This document shows positions 1 through 9,497 of a stretch of DNA of 49,375 bases, piece by piece. How positions within the stretch are numbered: position 1 is the stretch's first letter; every line of letters begins with the position of its first letter. A program made the translations under genes and the position numbers. Source of the stretch: an uncultured Akkermansia sp. GTDB taxonomy: Bacteria; Verrucomicrobiota; Verrucomicrobiia; Verrucomicrobiales; Akkermansiaceae. Under the pieces are notes generated by a model that saw nothing but the letters and a program-made list of their open reading frames with translations, did no database searches and was not told the origin of the DNA. The DNA lies in the NCBI GenBank assembly GCA_949296365.1, contig CASFPZ010000020.1, positions 1 to 49,375 on the forward strand, written 5' to 3'.

Positions 1-171
1 TTACAGAAACGCCTTAAACGTTCGTGGAGTTTCTCGGGACTGGCAACGATGGTACGCCTCATGCTGATGTACTACGTAAACTGCTACACCTTCTTTGAAA
101 AGCCGGAAAAGGACTGGTTAAAACTACTCAAAGAACTCGAGGAAGGCCCACCAGAATTAACGCTTTTTTGA
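1..171 (+). CDS. Transposase C-terminal fragment (IS4-like DDE family, probable)
   Basis: The open frame from base 1 runs to a TGA at 169-171 and encodes the last 56 residues of a transposase; the start lies outside the window. The tail has a Ser-Phe-Ser segment, then MYYVNCYTFFEKPEKDW, which resembles the C-termini of IS4-family transposases as I recall them. The catalytic DDE residues are not in the window, so the family call is tentative. The same tail is encoded on the minus strand at the other window end with a Leu-to-Ile and a Lys-to-Glu difference. Confidence 0.75.
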   Translation, partial: LQKRLKRSWSFSGLATMVRLMLMYYVNCYTFFEKPEKDWLKLLKELEEGPPELTLF

Positions 172-273
172 TAGGGGGGGGCTTACTTTTTCACAAGACT
201 ATCCGGAAGGTCCGTTTTATGGGCATTGCGGCCACCTTAATTTTGTCTTATTCGTTTTTACCGGACACTAATG
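1..273 (+). mobile_element. IS element, 3' (right) end, cut by the window edge
   Basis: This is the tail of a transposase gene followed by about 100 bp of noncoding IS end. The reverse complement of the last 180 bases of the window matches positions of about 93-273 almost base for base, with only a handful of differences. Two IS copies of the same type therefore bound the window in opposite orientation. A third, more diverged end lies at 22222. In all three, the terminus reads CATTRGTGTCCGGTAAAA outward to inward, so the end is placed at 273 rather than at the CCGGACA core (261-267). Confidence 0.85.
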
Positions 274-527
274 GTTTGATATAAACTCCCCTTATGGTAT
301 TTCTATGGGGAATAATTCCATGAGATTCAAGTTCGGGGGAAAAGTCCGCTACTCATGGTGCTGTAGCAGAGTTTCAGAAATACCGTAAAATTTCTTTAGA
401 TCGGTTCCGAGAACCAGGTCTGAAATTCATGTACTACGAGAACTGCTGCACTAATGACTTTTATCGATGAGGTTTTGTTTATATCTACTTCGCTTGACTG
501 GAAATGTTGAGGATCAGTGTAGGTTTC
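172..527. other. Intergenic region between IS transposase and mfd
   Basis: No gene is seen here. It holds the noncoding IS end (to 273) and the decayed transposase tail (about 391-470). A small palindrome, TGTAGG-ttt-CCTACA at 518-532, overlaps the mfd stop codon. There is no T-run after that hairpin on the minus strand, so it is not a convincing terminator. Confidence 0.6.
391..470 (+). pseudogene. Decayed second transposase tail
   Basis: Translating 401-470 gives a stretch ending LKFMYYENCCTNDFYR and a stop, which resembles the intact tail LMLMYYVNCYTFFEK encoded at 61-105. The DNA around 428-452 also resembles 67-92. It looks like an older, eroded copy of the same IS type. The remaining sequence from 274 to 390 and 471 to 527 shows no other feature. 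Confidence 0.35.
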
Positions 528-3500
528 CTACAATTTCTGCATCATGTTGAAAACTTCTTTAAGTTTATCGGCAGGTTTGACTTTCTTGAGTCTGGGAAAT
601 TTCCCGACAAGCAGAATGTAATCTCCATTGCGAGTGAGCATGAGACGTTGACCACTGATTTCAATTTGAGAGATTTGAACCAAAGAGGCTAGAATTTTAA
701 TTTTTTGGCAGATAAGAATATTTTGGGCTTCCTGAGGAAGGGGGCCAAAACGATCGCGCCAAGTGGATTCGAGCGTATCGATATCATGGAGATTTTGAGC
801 GTTTGCCAGGTCTTTATAAGCAGCGATACGCAATCGAGATTCCTCAATATATGAGATAGGAATGAAGGCTCCTAGAATGGGTTGATCTGGAGATGAGGTT
901 TTGAATCGAACTTCACTGAAGATGATAAAGTCTGCTTTGAGGGTGGCGTCTATTCTGATAGATGAGGTTTTCCCTTGGATTCGGTCGATTGATTGGCGTA
1001 GGAGTTGGCAATAGAGATCGAACCCAATGGCTGCAATGTGGCCACTTTGGCGGGTCCCTAAAAGATTGCCGGCGCCTCGGATTTCCAGATCGCGCATGGC
1101 AATTTTGAATCCAGAACCTAATGCAGAATACTGTTTAATTGCAGATACCCGTTTACGGGCATCGCTTGTGGTTAGAGAACTTCGCGGCAACATCAAATAA
1201 GCATAGGCAAGGTGGCCTGAGCGCCCAACACGACCTCGGAGCTGGTAGAGATCAGCTAACCCAAAGCGGTCAGCTCGATCAATAATGATTGTATTGGCAT
1301 TGGGGATATCGATGCCACTTTCAATAATAGAGGTTGCTAACAGGATATCAGCATCACCATGTACAAAGATTCTCATGACTTCTTCCAACTCGTCTTTAGG
1401 CATTTGTCCATGGCCGATGACGATGCGTGCTTTTGGTACGAGCTGTTGGATTTTATCTCGGAACATCTCAATGCTCTTGACTCGGTTATGAAGGAAAAAG
1501 ACTTGCCCTCCGCGAGCAAGTTCTCTTTCAATCGCTGAGCGGATAATGCGCTCATCGTAAGGGCAAACGCTCGTCTGTACAGGGAGACGATTAATTGGTG
1601 GAGTTTCGATTGTACTCATATCGCGAGCTCCCATGAGGGCAATATAGAGTGTGCGGGGAATTGGCGTGGCTGATAAAGTGAGAACATCAATATTGCGGAA
1701 AATTTCTTTAAATAGTTCTTTGTGTCGTACTCCGAAGCGTTGTTCTTCGTCGATAACGACGAGACCAGGATGTTTGATCTTGACATCTTGCGAAACTAAA
1801 CGATGAGTGCCAACCACAATATCTACTGAACCATCTGCAAGACCGGCTAGAATGGACTTTACTTCGGAAGGAGGCGTAAAGCGACTGAGCATTTCAATTC
1901 GGATAGGATATTCGCTCATGCGTGAACGAAACGAGCGCAGATGTTGTTCTGCTAGGACAGTTGTTGGTACTAGAATGACAGCTTGTTTACCTCCTGTTAC
2001 ACATTTGAATGCTGCGCGAATCGCTACTTCCGTTTTCCCAAAACCTACATCACCGCAAATGAGACGATCCATAGGTTTTGGGGACTCCATGTCTGCCTTT
2101 GTTTGGGCAATAGCTCGTAATTGGTCTGGCGTTTCGCGGTAAGGAAATGAATTTTCAAAGTCCCACATCCAATGACTATCGGGCGGATGAGCGTAACCCT
2201 GACCGGCTGTCCTCCGAGCCTGAATGTCTAAAAGCCGTGCTGCATAATCGAGAACAGCTTTTTCGGCGGATTTACGTGTTTTTTGCCATTTGGTATCGCT
2301 TAGACTATTGAGACTAGGTTCTTTGTTGCCTAGGCCGATATATCGGCTGACAAGATGAGCTTGCGACAAAGGAACATGTAAAATTGTATTGTCTTTGTAG
2401 AGAATTTGCATCTCTTCATCTCCTGTCTCGTTTGCAGGAGCTATCCGGATGAATTTTCCAATGCCATGAGTCGTATGCACGACGAGATCGCCTGGGTTGA
2501 TCTCCTTCAGTGAAGCTTGAGACCGTATTTTACGTGCCTGTTCTTCGCGATTAGCCCATTTACGGATTGAAGCTGTTTGATATTTACCAAATAGTTCGGA
2601 AGATGAGAGTATGGCTAAATGTGCTGAGGGGATAACAAATCCACGGGGGAGGTCGCCTCGAATAAAATCAGCTTCTAGGAGAGCAGGGTATTGTTCCCCG
2701 AATTCGCGGAATCTAGCTTCTTCATGGGCATTAGGAAAAAAGATAGCAATACGCCATTTTTTTTGTTGCCATTCAGCAAGTTGGCGTGCTGTCATGGCTC
2801 GTTTAGCTTCCTGAAGTACAAAATCGCCCGCTTCGAATGTGCCTAGTGGATTCCATAAGATGGCGTTGTCGAAATTTTCTGCGCCTTGAACTTGATCTGG
2901 CGGTGCATTGAGGATGGCAAGATCTCCGTATTCAGCACTGTCTGGGGTTGTAATAACAAAATCGTCTGAAGTAATCCACGAACGCAAAACAACTTGTGAG
3001 TCGCGTTCTTGAAATACGATTAATGCTTGTTCCTGTTTTTTGAATGAGATTTGAGAATCGATGTCAAAGCTACGAATCGATTCGATTTCATTGTCGAAAA
3101 ATTCGAATCGGATGGGAGAGGCTGTTTGCAAGGGAAAAATGTCAAAGATTCCCCCTCGTTTTGACCATTGGCCTCGAGCGACGACTTGAGGAACAAATTC
3201 AAATCCGTTATCGGTACATAGACGGCTCAATTTTTCTGGAGAGAAGGTTGTGCCGACTTTCAATTGTAAAGAATTGCTGTGGGTATTGGCAGAAAAGTCG
3301 GGGACTCGACTGTTGAGTGCTTGTCGAGTCAAGACGACGATTTGTTGGCTTTTGCCTGGTTCGTAGATACTTTGGAGAATGTTCAGGCGTTCTGCTGCGG
3401 TATCAGGATCAACCAACACCCCTGGCACATGTTCCTCGGCATCCGGCAAAAATGATACTTGTTTGATTCCCCACGTTTCTAGTTGACTGTAGAGCGACTC

Positions 3501-3710
3501 TTGAACTTTTAAGTTAGGCGTGACGATCCAGATCCGTTTCCGTGCAGGTACAGCACGAATTGCCCATGCTACGGCAAATGGTACTCCACAAGTATCGGTA
3601 TGGTCCAGTAAAGCTGGCGCTGTATTACGATCGTGACTAGGCAAAGAGGCCGCCAGTTCGCGAAACCCGGGGGCTTGGTTGACGCGTTGGATGATCGCGG
3701 AAATATCCAT
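528..3710 (-). CDS. mfd: Transcription-repair coupling factor Mfd
   Basis: Mfd is an ATP-dependent translocase that removes RNA polymerase stalled at DNA damage and recruits UvrA. The protein is about 1060 aa, slightly short of the usual 1100-1170. Order seen: a UvrB-like N-terminal module without a working Walker A (about 1-380), the CarD-like RNA-polymerase interaction domain (GDLVVHTTHGIGKF, about 408-421), then the RecG-like helicase with Walker A GDVGFGKTE (about 553-561), DEEQRFGV, ATPIPRTL and the QLRGRVGRSG motif VI region. The C-terminal D7 part follows. I chose ATG at 3710 (MDISAI); an in-frame GTG at 3728 adds six residues. Neither has a clear ribosome binding site. Confidence 0.95.
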   Translation of the reverse strand: MDISAIIQRVNQAPGFRELAASLPSHDRNTAPALLDHTDTCGVPFAVAWAIRAVPARKRIWIVTPNLKVQESLYSQLETWGIKQVSFLPDAEEHVPGVLVDPDTAAERLNILQSIYEPGKSQQIVVLTRQALNSRVPDFSANTHSNSLQLKVGTTFSPEKLSRLCTDNGFEFVPQVVARGQWSKRGGIFDIFPLQTASPIRFEFFDNEIESIRSFDIDSQISFKKQEQALIVFQERDSQVVLRSWITSDDFVITTPDSAEYGDLAILNAPPDQVQGAENFDNAILWNPLGTFEAGDFVLQEAKRAMTARQLAEWQQKKWRIAIFFPNAHEEARFREFGEQYPALLEADFIRGDLPRGFVIPSAHLAILSSSELFGKYQTASIRKWANREEQARKIRSQASLKEINPGDLVVHTTHGIGKFIRIAPANETGDEEMQILYKDNTILHVPLSQAHLVSRYIGLGNKEPSLNSLSDTKWQKTRKSAEKAVLDYAARLLDIQARRTAGQGYAHPPDSHWMWDFENSFPYRETPDQLRAIAQTKADMESPKPMDRLICGDVGFGKTEVAIRAAFKCVTGGKQAVILVPTTVLAEQHLRSFRSRMSEYPIRIEMLSRFTPPSEVKSILAGLADGSVDIVVGTHRLVSQDVKIKHPGLVVIDEEQRFGVRHKELFKEIFRNIDVLTLSATPIPRTLYIALMGARDMSTIETPPINRLPVQTSVCPYDERIIRSAIERELARGGQVFFLHNRVKSIEMFRDKIQQLVPKARIVIGHGQMPKDELEEVMRIFVHGDADILLATSIIESGIDIPNANTIIIDRADRFGLADLYQLRGRVGRSGHLAYAYLMLPRSSLTTSDARKRVSAIKQYSALGSGFKIAMRDLEIRGAGNLLGTRQSGHIAAIGFDLYCQLLRQSIDRIQGKTSSIRIDATLKADFIIFSEVRFKTSSPDQPILGAFIPISYIEESRLRIAAYKDLANAQNLHDIDTLESTWRDRFGPLPQEAQNILICQKIKILASLVQISQIEISGQRLMLTRNGDYILLVGKFPRLKKVKPADKLKEVFNMMQKL

Positions 3711-3765
3711 CGTGAGGGAGAGATACACTAAGCTGTCCGGGGATTCTCTTCAAACCGAGAACTTG

Positions 3766-4932
3766 TCATTTGCCAAAATTGATTGTAATGCCGTTGCTTT
3801 TCCAATAGTCGGCAATTTCGTTGGAAAGTTCCTCCCAAGTTCGTCCATCCAGGAGGTGTTTGCGTGCTTCTTCTACGGGTTTCCCTTCTTGTAAAGCTGC
3901 AATGTATTGTTTGATACGTGCTGCGTCTTTCTTGCCATCAGCATGGTAGAAGTAATAGACAAGAAGGACTGAAAGACCGTAGTTCTTGTTGGCATCGGCC
4001 CCCATGGCAAAATCCCGATAACTCATGGTCATGAGATTTTCCAAAGAGGTGGTATGGATGTCTTTGCCCAAATTGCGTCCGCGTTTCTTTTCAAGACCGA
4101 ATGCCGTGACTGCTTGGATAATGGCGCGTTTGTTGTTTTTGAAATTGATACGACCAGATCGGTATGGGCTCATGCCGACATATTCGGCTGAGCCTTCGCA
4201 GAACCAGGCTTCTTGTTTGACTGCATTGAGCATCATCTGATGGGTGATCTCATGGATGAGTGTTTTGATGTCGTCGTCCTTATAGTTGATCGAGTATCCT
4301 TTCCCAACTTTCTTAAGTCCCAGAGATTCAAAAGGTACGATGACTTTGCCAAATTTCCCCATTTCTGGTTTCCAAATTTGCACACCGGCGGATTGAGGAA
4401 GTCCTCCTGCTGCTTCATAATCTTCCCGATGTTCATATAAAATAGCCTCGAATTTGTAGTCAGGATCCGTGATGGGAGCATTGTTGAGTGGCAATGCTTT
4501 GTTTGCAGAGTATGTTGCCTCGAAAATTTGAGAAAGCTTTTTGATGACAGTTGAGCCAATCCTTGCATCGCATGTGTATTTGAAGTGAGGAGTTTCATAG
4601 ATGTATTGATCGGGACCGTTTTGAACAGTCGTAACCTCGAAATCCTCATCGGCTTCTGCATCAGCAGGCCAGGGATTTTGGAAATTGGCTTTGTTAAAAT
4701 TGCCACTATGGTATTTTTTGATCCATTGTTGATCTGCTTTCGACAAGGTCTTGATTGGAATTGTGGCGACGCGCCCGTTAGCTAATTTGAGTTTGACTGT
4801 TTTCGCGTCGGCATCGACCATTTCTGCTTGGATGGTCTTTCCCTTAGAATTAGTCCACGACCGGACTTCGGCTGAGGCTAACATGGCGCAACTTGCCGTT
4901 AACATCACAATGATTGAAAGGAGTTTATACAT
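3766..4932 (-). CDS. Secreted SHD1-domain protein with HExxH metallopeptidase-like domain
   Basis: The 388-aa protein begins with a signal peptide (about 1-21, ending ASA). An SHD1-like domain of about 50 residues follows (VRSWTNSKGKTIQAEMVDAD onward, 23-75), a type common in Verrucomicrobia and Planctomycetes. The rest resembles DUF1570-type proteins. It contains HEITH at 227-231 and WFCEGSAEY at 243-251, which fits a gluzincin with two His ligands and a downstream Glu. A periplasmic or surface zinc peptidase is therefore likely, with unknown substrate. It lies 55 bp upstream of mfd on the same strand and could be cotranscribed with it, though no functional link is evident. Confidence 0.75.
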   Translation of the reverse strand: MYKLLSIIVMLTASCAMLASAEVRSWTNSKGKTIQAEMVDADAKTVKLKLANGRVATIPIKTLSKADQQWIKKYHSGNFNKANFQNPWPADAEADEDFEVTTVQNGPDQYIYETPHFKYTCDARIGSTVIKKLSQIFEATYSANKALPLNNAPITDPDYKFEAILYEHREDYEAAGGLPQSAGVQIWKPEMGKFGKVIVPFESLGLKKVGKGYSINYKDDDIKTLIHEITHQMMLNAVKQEAWFCEGSAEYVGMSPYRSGRINFKNNKRAIIQAVTAFGLEKKRGRNLGKDIHTTSLENLMTMSYRDFAMGADANKNYGLSVLLVYYFYHADGKKDAARIKQYIAALQEGKPVEEARKHLLDGRTWEELSNEIADYWKSNGITINFGK

Positions 4933-5046
4933 AAGCTGATATTCCAGTGTAATGCGACTAAGTCAGACGACAAGGAAGAAATGATACCAATGCCATGGGA
5001 ATTGATGTTTAATGACTTGTAGATCAGTGTTTGGACCTGTTGAATT

Positions 5047-7578
5047 TTAGTGTTTTGGCTTAGGTAAAGAAATAAACATGATTCCACAAATGAACATGAG
5101 GCTGCCTGCCGCTGCTAGAGTTGTGGTGAGAGGGATTCCTTGGTCTTTGAACCATCCCCCAAAAAAAGAAATCAATGCCCCGACACCAGCAGAGGTCAGA
5201 TTGAGCAAACCATATCCTGTTGCTGAATAATGTTCATCGATGTGAGACCTTAATACGGGCATAAGTGTTGCATCCATACAGCCTTGCGCAATCCCCTGGG
5301 TAGCTACAACACTCAACATGATGAACAGAGGAACGTGGATATCCCATTGTAATACTCCTGGAAGTAAAACCAAAACAATAAGCGGTCCGGCGACTGTAAA
5401 TGAAATTCCCGGTACGAGTGCGCGAGCCCTTACATTGCGTTTGTACCAGGTATCGGCAATGATGGCGCCAATAATGACTGCTCCATATTTAGCCAGGGAG
5501 CTCCACAAGGTTGCAGCTGGTCCTGCTTCGCTAGCTGAGAGATTATAGGTATCTTGCAATAGTGTAGGATACCATGTTAACAAAAACCAGTTGGCTGCTC
5601 CTGCAAAGGCAACTATGGCTAATAATACCCACATGGCGCGACCTTTGAGTAACTTTGCCAGGACTTCCTTGGATGAAGAGACTGGCGGCCCTTGAGTCGT
5701 AGCAAGCTTGGCAACTGTCCGGCTAGGCAAGACGGAATCGTCTGATTGGGGGTCAGACGGCTCACGAAGGAAAAAGATCAAGGCAAAGGCATATAGAACC
5801 CCAACTAACCCAAAAACAGCAAAAGTCATCCTCCACCCGATATAGTCAGACATGGCTCCACCGTATCCAGCCAATGCCATACCAGCGTAAATACCGCTCA
5901 TGTGGATACCTGTCGCAATAGATCGAGTCGGCCCACGGTGGTAATCAGTAATGAGAGCTAATGCTGCTGGAATATAAAAAGCTTCGCTAACCCCCATGGC
6001 TGCACGCGCAATGAGCAAGGCTGTATAATTCTGAGCATGCCCAGTCCACCAGGTGACGGCTGACCAAACAACTAATGAACACAAAATGACAAGACGACGA
6101 CTGTAACGATCTGCTAGAAAACCTCCTACAGGACTCAATAACGCATAAACCAAGAGAAAAACGGAGGTAACCATGCCGAATTGACTCTCTGTCATGGCAA
6201 TACCACCTCGCGCGGGATCTGTGATTGGTTCGTGTAATGCTGATAACAGCTGGCGATCAAAATAATTAAGCATGACAACAACCCAGAGGAGAATTACTGC
6301 AATCCATGCCCATTTCCCTGTAGAGGTATTCGTGTTGCTTAGGTTGACGACATTTTTAACCCCATTTCTGATCGAGCTAAAGACAATGATCAGGAGTACG
6401 ACTCCCATCAGTGAAATAACGAGGATATCGACCAATTGTGGGCGATAGATTAAGCTGTGGAGCAATCCAAGCCCTGCATTACACTCGTCTGTTTTATGAC
6501 CAATAGATGGTGTTCTGACCCCAGGGTAAGTTTCTCCGCTGATGGTGAAGATGGTGTCGTGGAAAACAACCGCTGGTGCTGTGGCAATTCCTTCTGACCA
6601 TGAACCAGAATGTTTCCATTGATTCTTGGTAAAATCGAATGTGTAAATACTTCGGGATTGTCCAGGATGCGTTGGGGTGGCTTTACCCAAGAGGTTAGCT
6701 TGATAGGTTTCCCCAGTGTCTCCCCCAATGAGGTAGATAATGTTGGCGGATGTAATAGGGGCTGGGTTGGCTGCTGCGGCAATAGTTTCTGGAATATCAG
6801 CTGGTACAATTGAACTCCATTGTTGAGTTTTTGTGTCAAACATTTGGACGGAATTGAGATATGTGCGTATAGCTCCTTGACCTGGCTTGTTACTAGGTTT
6901 TAACGAACAACCACCCATGACGAGGATTTTCCCCTGAATGGCTGCTCCAGTAGCCAGAATCCGCCCCGGTCCTGGCATGTCAGGTAATTGTTCCCACCCT
7001 GCCTCTACGTGACTGAGATCTAAAGCATAGACAGAATTGAGTGCTGTTGTAGAAGTAGCGTCGTTTTGACCGCCAATAACATAAAGTTTGTGCCCTGATA
7101 CGGCAAATGCAGGATAGGCCACCGGCTGCGGCAGTGGGTCTAATTCTCGGATAACGGGTTGCTTTGCCGTCTGATCTTGGTGAGGTTCGATTAGAAAACA
7201 GCGATCTAAATGGCCATCTTGATTGCACCCCCCTGCTATAACCATTCCGCTTGTTGTACGGGCAAATGCAGAATACCCGATTGCTATTGGCAACTTCCCC
7301 AAAGCTATCCACTGGCCATCTGAATATTGATAGATATCGTCGTAAAAAACTTTTGTGCCTCGTTCTGTTGGTGTACGAGCTCCTTTTGGGGCATGAGGGA
7401 AATTGGAACCACCAACGGCCAAAATGATTTCTTCTCCAGATGTGTTATTCCATGTTGTGGCTGATATGCCAGCTCTCCCCGATGGATCGGGGAATGGTGA
7501 CAGTGGAACGGGTAAGGCCACTGCTCCGAAAACTAACGTCAAACATAGAAAAACACAAATAGAGAAGAACTTGTTCAT
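5047..7578 (-). CDS. Kelch-propeller (cyclically permuted mutarotase-like) / MFS transporter fusion
   Basis: A single 843-aa frame joins two proteins. Residues 1-22 are a signal peptide. Residues about 25-370 form a Kelch beta-propeller, with ILAVGGSNFP near the start, a KVFYDDIYQY segment, and repeated VIGG/VMGG/IGGD blades. This resembles the cyclically permuted sialate-mutarotase (NanM/YjhT-like) family. A membrane helix near 385-405 leads into a 12-helix MFS transporter (about 422-840) with LNYFDRQLLSAL and the GGFLADRYSRR loop typical of organic-anion/ACS-type porters. The arrangement puts the propeller in the periplasm, attached to the permease. The inferred role is uptake of a sugar acid such as sialic acid after anomer conversion; the substrate is not proven. 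No nan catabolic genes are nearby. Confidence 0.85.
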   Translation of the reverse strand: MNKFFSICVFLCLTLVFGAVALPVPLSPFPDPSGRAGISATTWNNTSGEEIILAVGGSNFPHAPKGARTPTERGTKVFYDDIYQYSDGQWIALGKLPIAIGYSAFARTTSGMVIAGGCNQDGHLDRCFLIEPHQDQTAKQPVIRELDPLPQPVAYPAFAVSGHKLYVIGGQNDATSTTALNSVYALDLSHVEAGWEQLPDMPGPGRILATGAAIQGKILVMGGCSLKPSNKPGQGAIRTYLNSVQMFDTKTQQWSSIVPADIPETIAAAANPAPITSANIIYLIGGDTGETYQANLLGKATPTHPGQSRSIYTFDFTKNQWKHSGSWSEGIATAPAVVFHDTIFTISGETYPGVRTPSIGHKTDECNAGLGLLHSLIYRPQLVDILVISLMGVVLLIIVFSSIRNGVKNVVNLSNTNTSTGKWAWIAVILLWVVVMLNYFDRQLLSALHEPITDPARGGIAMTESQFGMVTSVFLLVYALLSPVGGFLADRYSRRLVILCSLVVWSAVTWWTGHAQNYTALLIARAAMGVSEAFYIPAALALITDYHRGPTRSIATGIHMSGIYAGMALAGYGGAMSDYIGWRMTFAVFGLVGVLYAFALIFFLREPSDPQSDDSVLPSRTVAKLATTQGPPVSSSKEVLAKLLKGRAMWVLLAIVAFAGAANWFLLTWYPTLLQDTYNLSASEAGPAATLWSSLAKYGAVIIGAIIADTWYKRNVRARALVPGISFTVAGPLIVLVLLPGVLQWDIHVPLFIMLSVVATQGIAQGCMDATLMPVLRSHIDEHYSATGYGLLNLTSAGVGALISFFGGWFKDQGIPLTTTLAAAGSLMFICGIMFISLPKPKH

Positions 7579-7686
7579 GGAATTGTTGCTAGTAGTTTAC
7601 TATGCATTTTATTCTCTGTCATGAATAAAATTTTGAATGAAACTGTATAAGAGTAACCAGTTAACGATTCATCCACCTTAAAAACC

Positions 7687-8604
7687 ATGAGATTCTATCT
7701 AGCCATTATCTTTCTTATAAGCCTATTGCCATGGGCGACGGCGGAAAATATAGTTTTGAAAAACGGCCGTACGCTTGTGGATGTCCATATCCTTGAACAA
7801 GGTATTGATTATGTTCGTGTCCGTCACAATGACGGAATTACTCGCCTTGAGGCCGAAGATCTTTCGGACACATGGAAAACCCGTTTGCATTTGACTCCTA
7901 GTGAGATCCAGAATAAACGCCAAGAACAAGATCGTGCTTTAACTGAGCAACGCCGAGAACGGCAGGAGCGAGATGAAGCTCTGAGGGCAACATTGTCTGA
8001 AGCAGAGAAAAATCCTCGTTATCTTAGTGGAGCCGATATTGTAAGGATGATAGGATCTTACGTTCATATTGAATCTGTTGAAGCAGAAGCTGCTGCTCTC
8101 CAATGGAATGCGAACGAGGCTCAAAGAGTTGGTCTTAGCGATCAGGCTGAGGATTTCATGAACCGCTTGAAATCCTATTCTGTAGAACTGGAACGCCTTC
8201 GCCGAGAACGGGAAACCAGTAATCAATACTGGAAAAATCTTGAAGAACGCTATCAACACTTAACAACAGAATCTGAACGACGGTTGGATTCTTTGTCAAA
8301 TCAGGTAGAAGGCCTGCGCAGGGAATTAGACAGTAAATCCAATTCCTCTCGTACGGTTATTTATACAACACCTACTCCTACAACTTACTATTCTCCATGG
8401 TACTATGAACGACGAAAACCTGTGGTCGTTGTAAGGCAGCCCCCTGTCCCACCTCGAAGACCTCGACCTCAGCGCATCATCAAACAAACGCCTTTCCTGC
8501 GGAATTCTTCGCGGCCCAATTCGTCTTATGTGCGCCCTGCAAAAACTCGACCGGCTCAACCCGCTAAATTACAACCCGCTCGCCCCGCTAAAATCAGGCG
8601 TTGA
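7687..8604 (+). CDS. Secreted coiled-coil protein with Pro/Arg-rich tail
   Basis: I do not recognise a named family. The 305-aa product starts with a signal peptide (about 1-19, ending ATA). A short SH3-like/SHD1-like beta segment (21-60: IVLKNGRTLVDV...YVRVRHNDG) comes next. A long charged coiled coil spans about 70-220. The tail is rich in Pro, Arg, Tyr and Ala (about 225-305), ending in repeated PAK/PAR units with high positive charge. It is probably a periplasmic or envelope structural protein. It is divergent from the Kelch-MFS gene. Its last 11 bases overlap the 3' end of the converging PHP phosphatase gene. Confidence 0.7.
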   Translation: MRFYLAIIFLISLLPWATAENIVLKNGRTLVDVHILEQGIDYVRVRHNDGITRLEAEDLSDTWKTRLHLTPSEIQNKRQEQDRALTEQRRERQERDEALRATLSEAEKNPRYLSGADIVRMIGSYVHIESVEAEAAALQWNANEAQRVGLSDQAEDFMNRLKSYSVELERLRRERETSNQYWKNLEERYQHLTTESERRLDSLSNQVEGLRRELDSKSNSSRTVIYTTPTPTTYYSPWYYERRKPVVVVRQPPVPPRRPRPQRIIKQTPFLRNSSRPNSSYVRPAKTRPAQPAKLQPARPAKIRR

Positions 8605-9406
8605 GTTGTGTCCATGATATAATTTGATTCTGTTGTAATCGTGCTAATTGAGTATAGCCAGCGTTGAGCGCAATATCTCGGGCTCGTTCAAATTCTGAAG
8701 CAATGTCTCCAGGGGCATGAGCATCAGAATTAATGACGAGAGGAATATGCGCTTCGCAGGCCAATTGAAGGAATTCGAGTGAGGGATATTGTTCTGCGCA
8801 GGGTTTATTCCAACCTGCTGTGTTGATTTCGAGTATACAGGAACTCTCTGCCATAGCTTCGATGACAGGAAGGTAGTATCGTTTTAAGTCCCCACTAGGT
8901 CGATACCCGAATTTTCGAATGAGATCAGCATGTCCCATGATGGTAAAAAGTTGAGAACGAACCATCTGCAAGTATCGTTCCCAATAAAGTTCCCAGGCTT
9001 CGTCAATGCTCGTTTGGTTCCAAAAATCCATACGCAGTGGATTATCGAATTCGAAATGGTCGCCCAGGTAGTGTACTGACCCAATCAGGTAATCCCAAGG
9101 ATATTGCGAACGCAGCCATTCAGTCCAATCCTCAATGCCGGGTATCCAGTCACATTCTAAACCTGCCCGAATTTCGAGCCCGAACTCTGCTCCTAGAGAT
9201 CGTGCTTGATCAATCCAATCAAAATATGCTGGCAAATCAGCTTGTGACATGCGCCAATCGTCAAACGGTTCGTGAGGCATGGGCGCATGGTCGGAAATCC
9301 CATATTCAACTAACCCAGCTTTCACGGCGGCTGCAACATAATCTTCTACGTTTCCTTCTGCATGGTGGCAGAGTGGAGTATGAGTGTGATAATCAGTCCA
9401 ATTCAT
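8594..9406 (-). CDS. PHP-family histidinol-phosphatase (HisJ/HisK type)
   Basis: This 270-aa PHP-domain phosphoesterase most resembles the histidinol-phosphatase that makes histidinol in histidine synthesis. Metal-binding motifs are present in order: DYHTHTPLCHH at 5-15, GISDHAP, a GLECD segment, GSVHY, GHADLIRKFGY, EINTAG and NSDAHAP. Length and motif order match the HisK/HisJ family. I start at the ATG at 9406 because the protein then begins directly with the first metal motif. A longer frame to 9529 would overlap the divergent pta gene. No other his genes are in the window, so a different phosphomonoester substrate cannot be excluded. Confidence 0.8.
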   Translation of the reverse strand: MNWTDYHTHTPLCHHAEGNVEDYVAAAVKAGLVEYGISDHAPMPHEPFDDWRMSQADLPAYFDWIDQARSLGAEFGLEIRAGLECDWIPGIEDWTEWLRSQYPWDYLIGSVHYLGDHFEFDNPLRMDFWNQTSIDEAWELYWERYLQMVRSQLFTIMGHADLIRKFGYRPSGDLKRYYLPVIEAMAESSCILEINTAGWNKPCAEQYPSLEFLQLACEAHIPLVINSDAHAPGDIASEFERARDIALNAGYTQLARLQQNQIISWTQLNA

Positions 9407-9497
9407 TGATAAATTCAAAATATCAGAAAAGACTGCATATTCAAATTGCAAACAAGTGAAAATCTGATATGGTGTTAACAGTCCAACCCAAATTTCC

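Noticed and set aside
4233..4706. 157-codon minus-strand ORF
   Set aside because: It is an alternate frame inside the SHD1 peptidase gene and would lack its signal peptide and HEITH motif.
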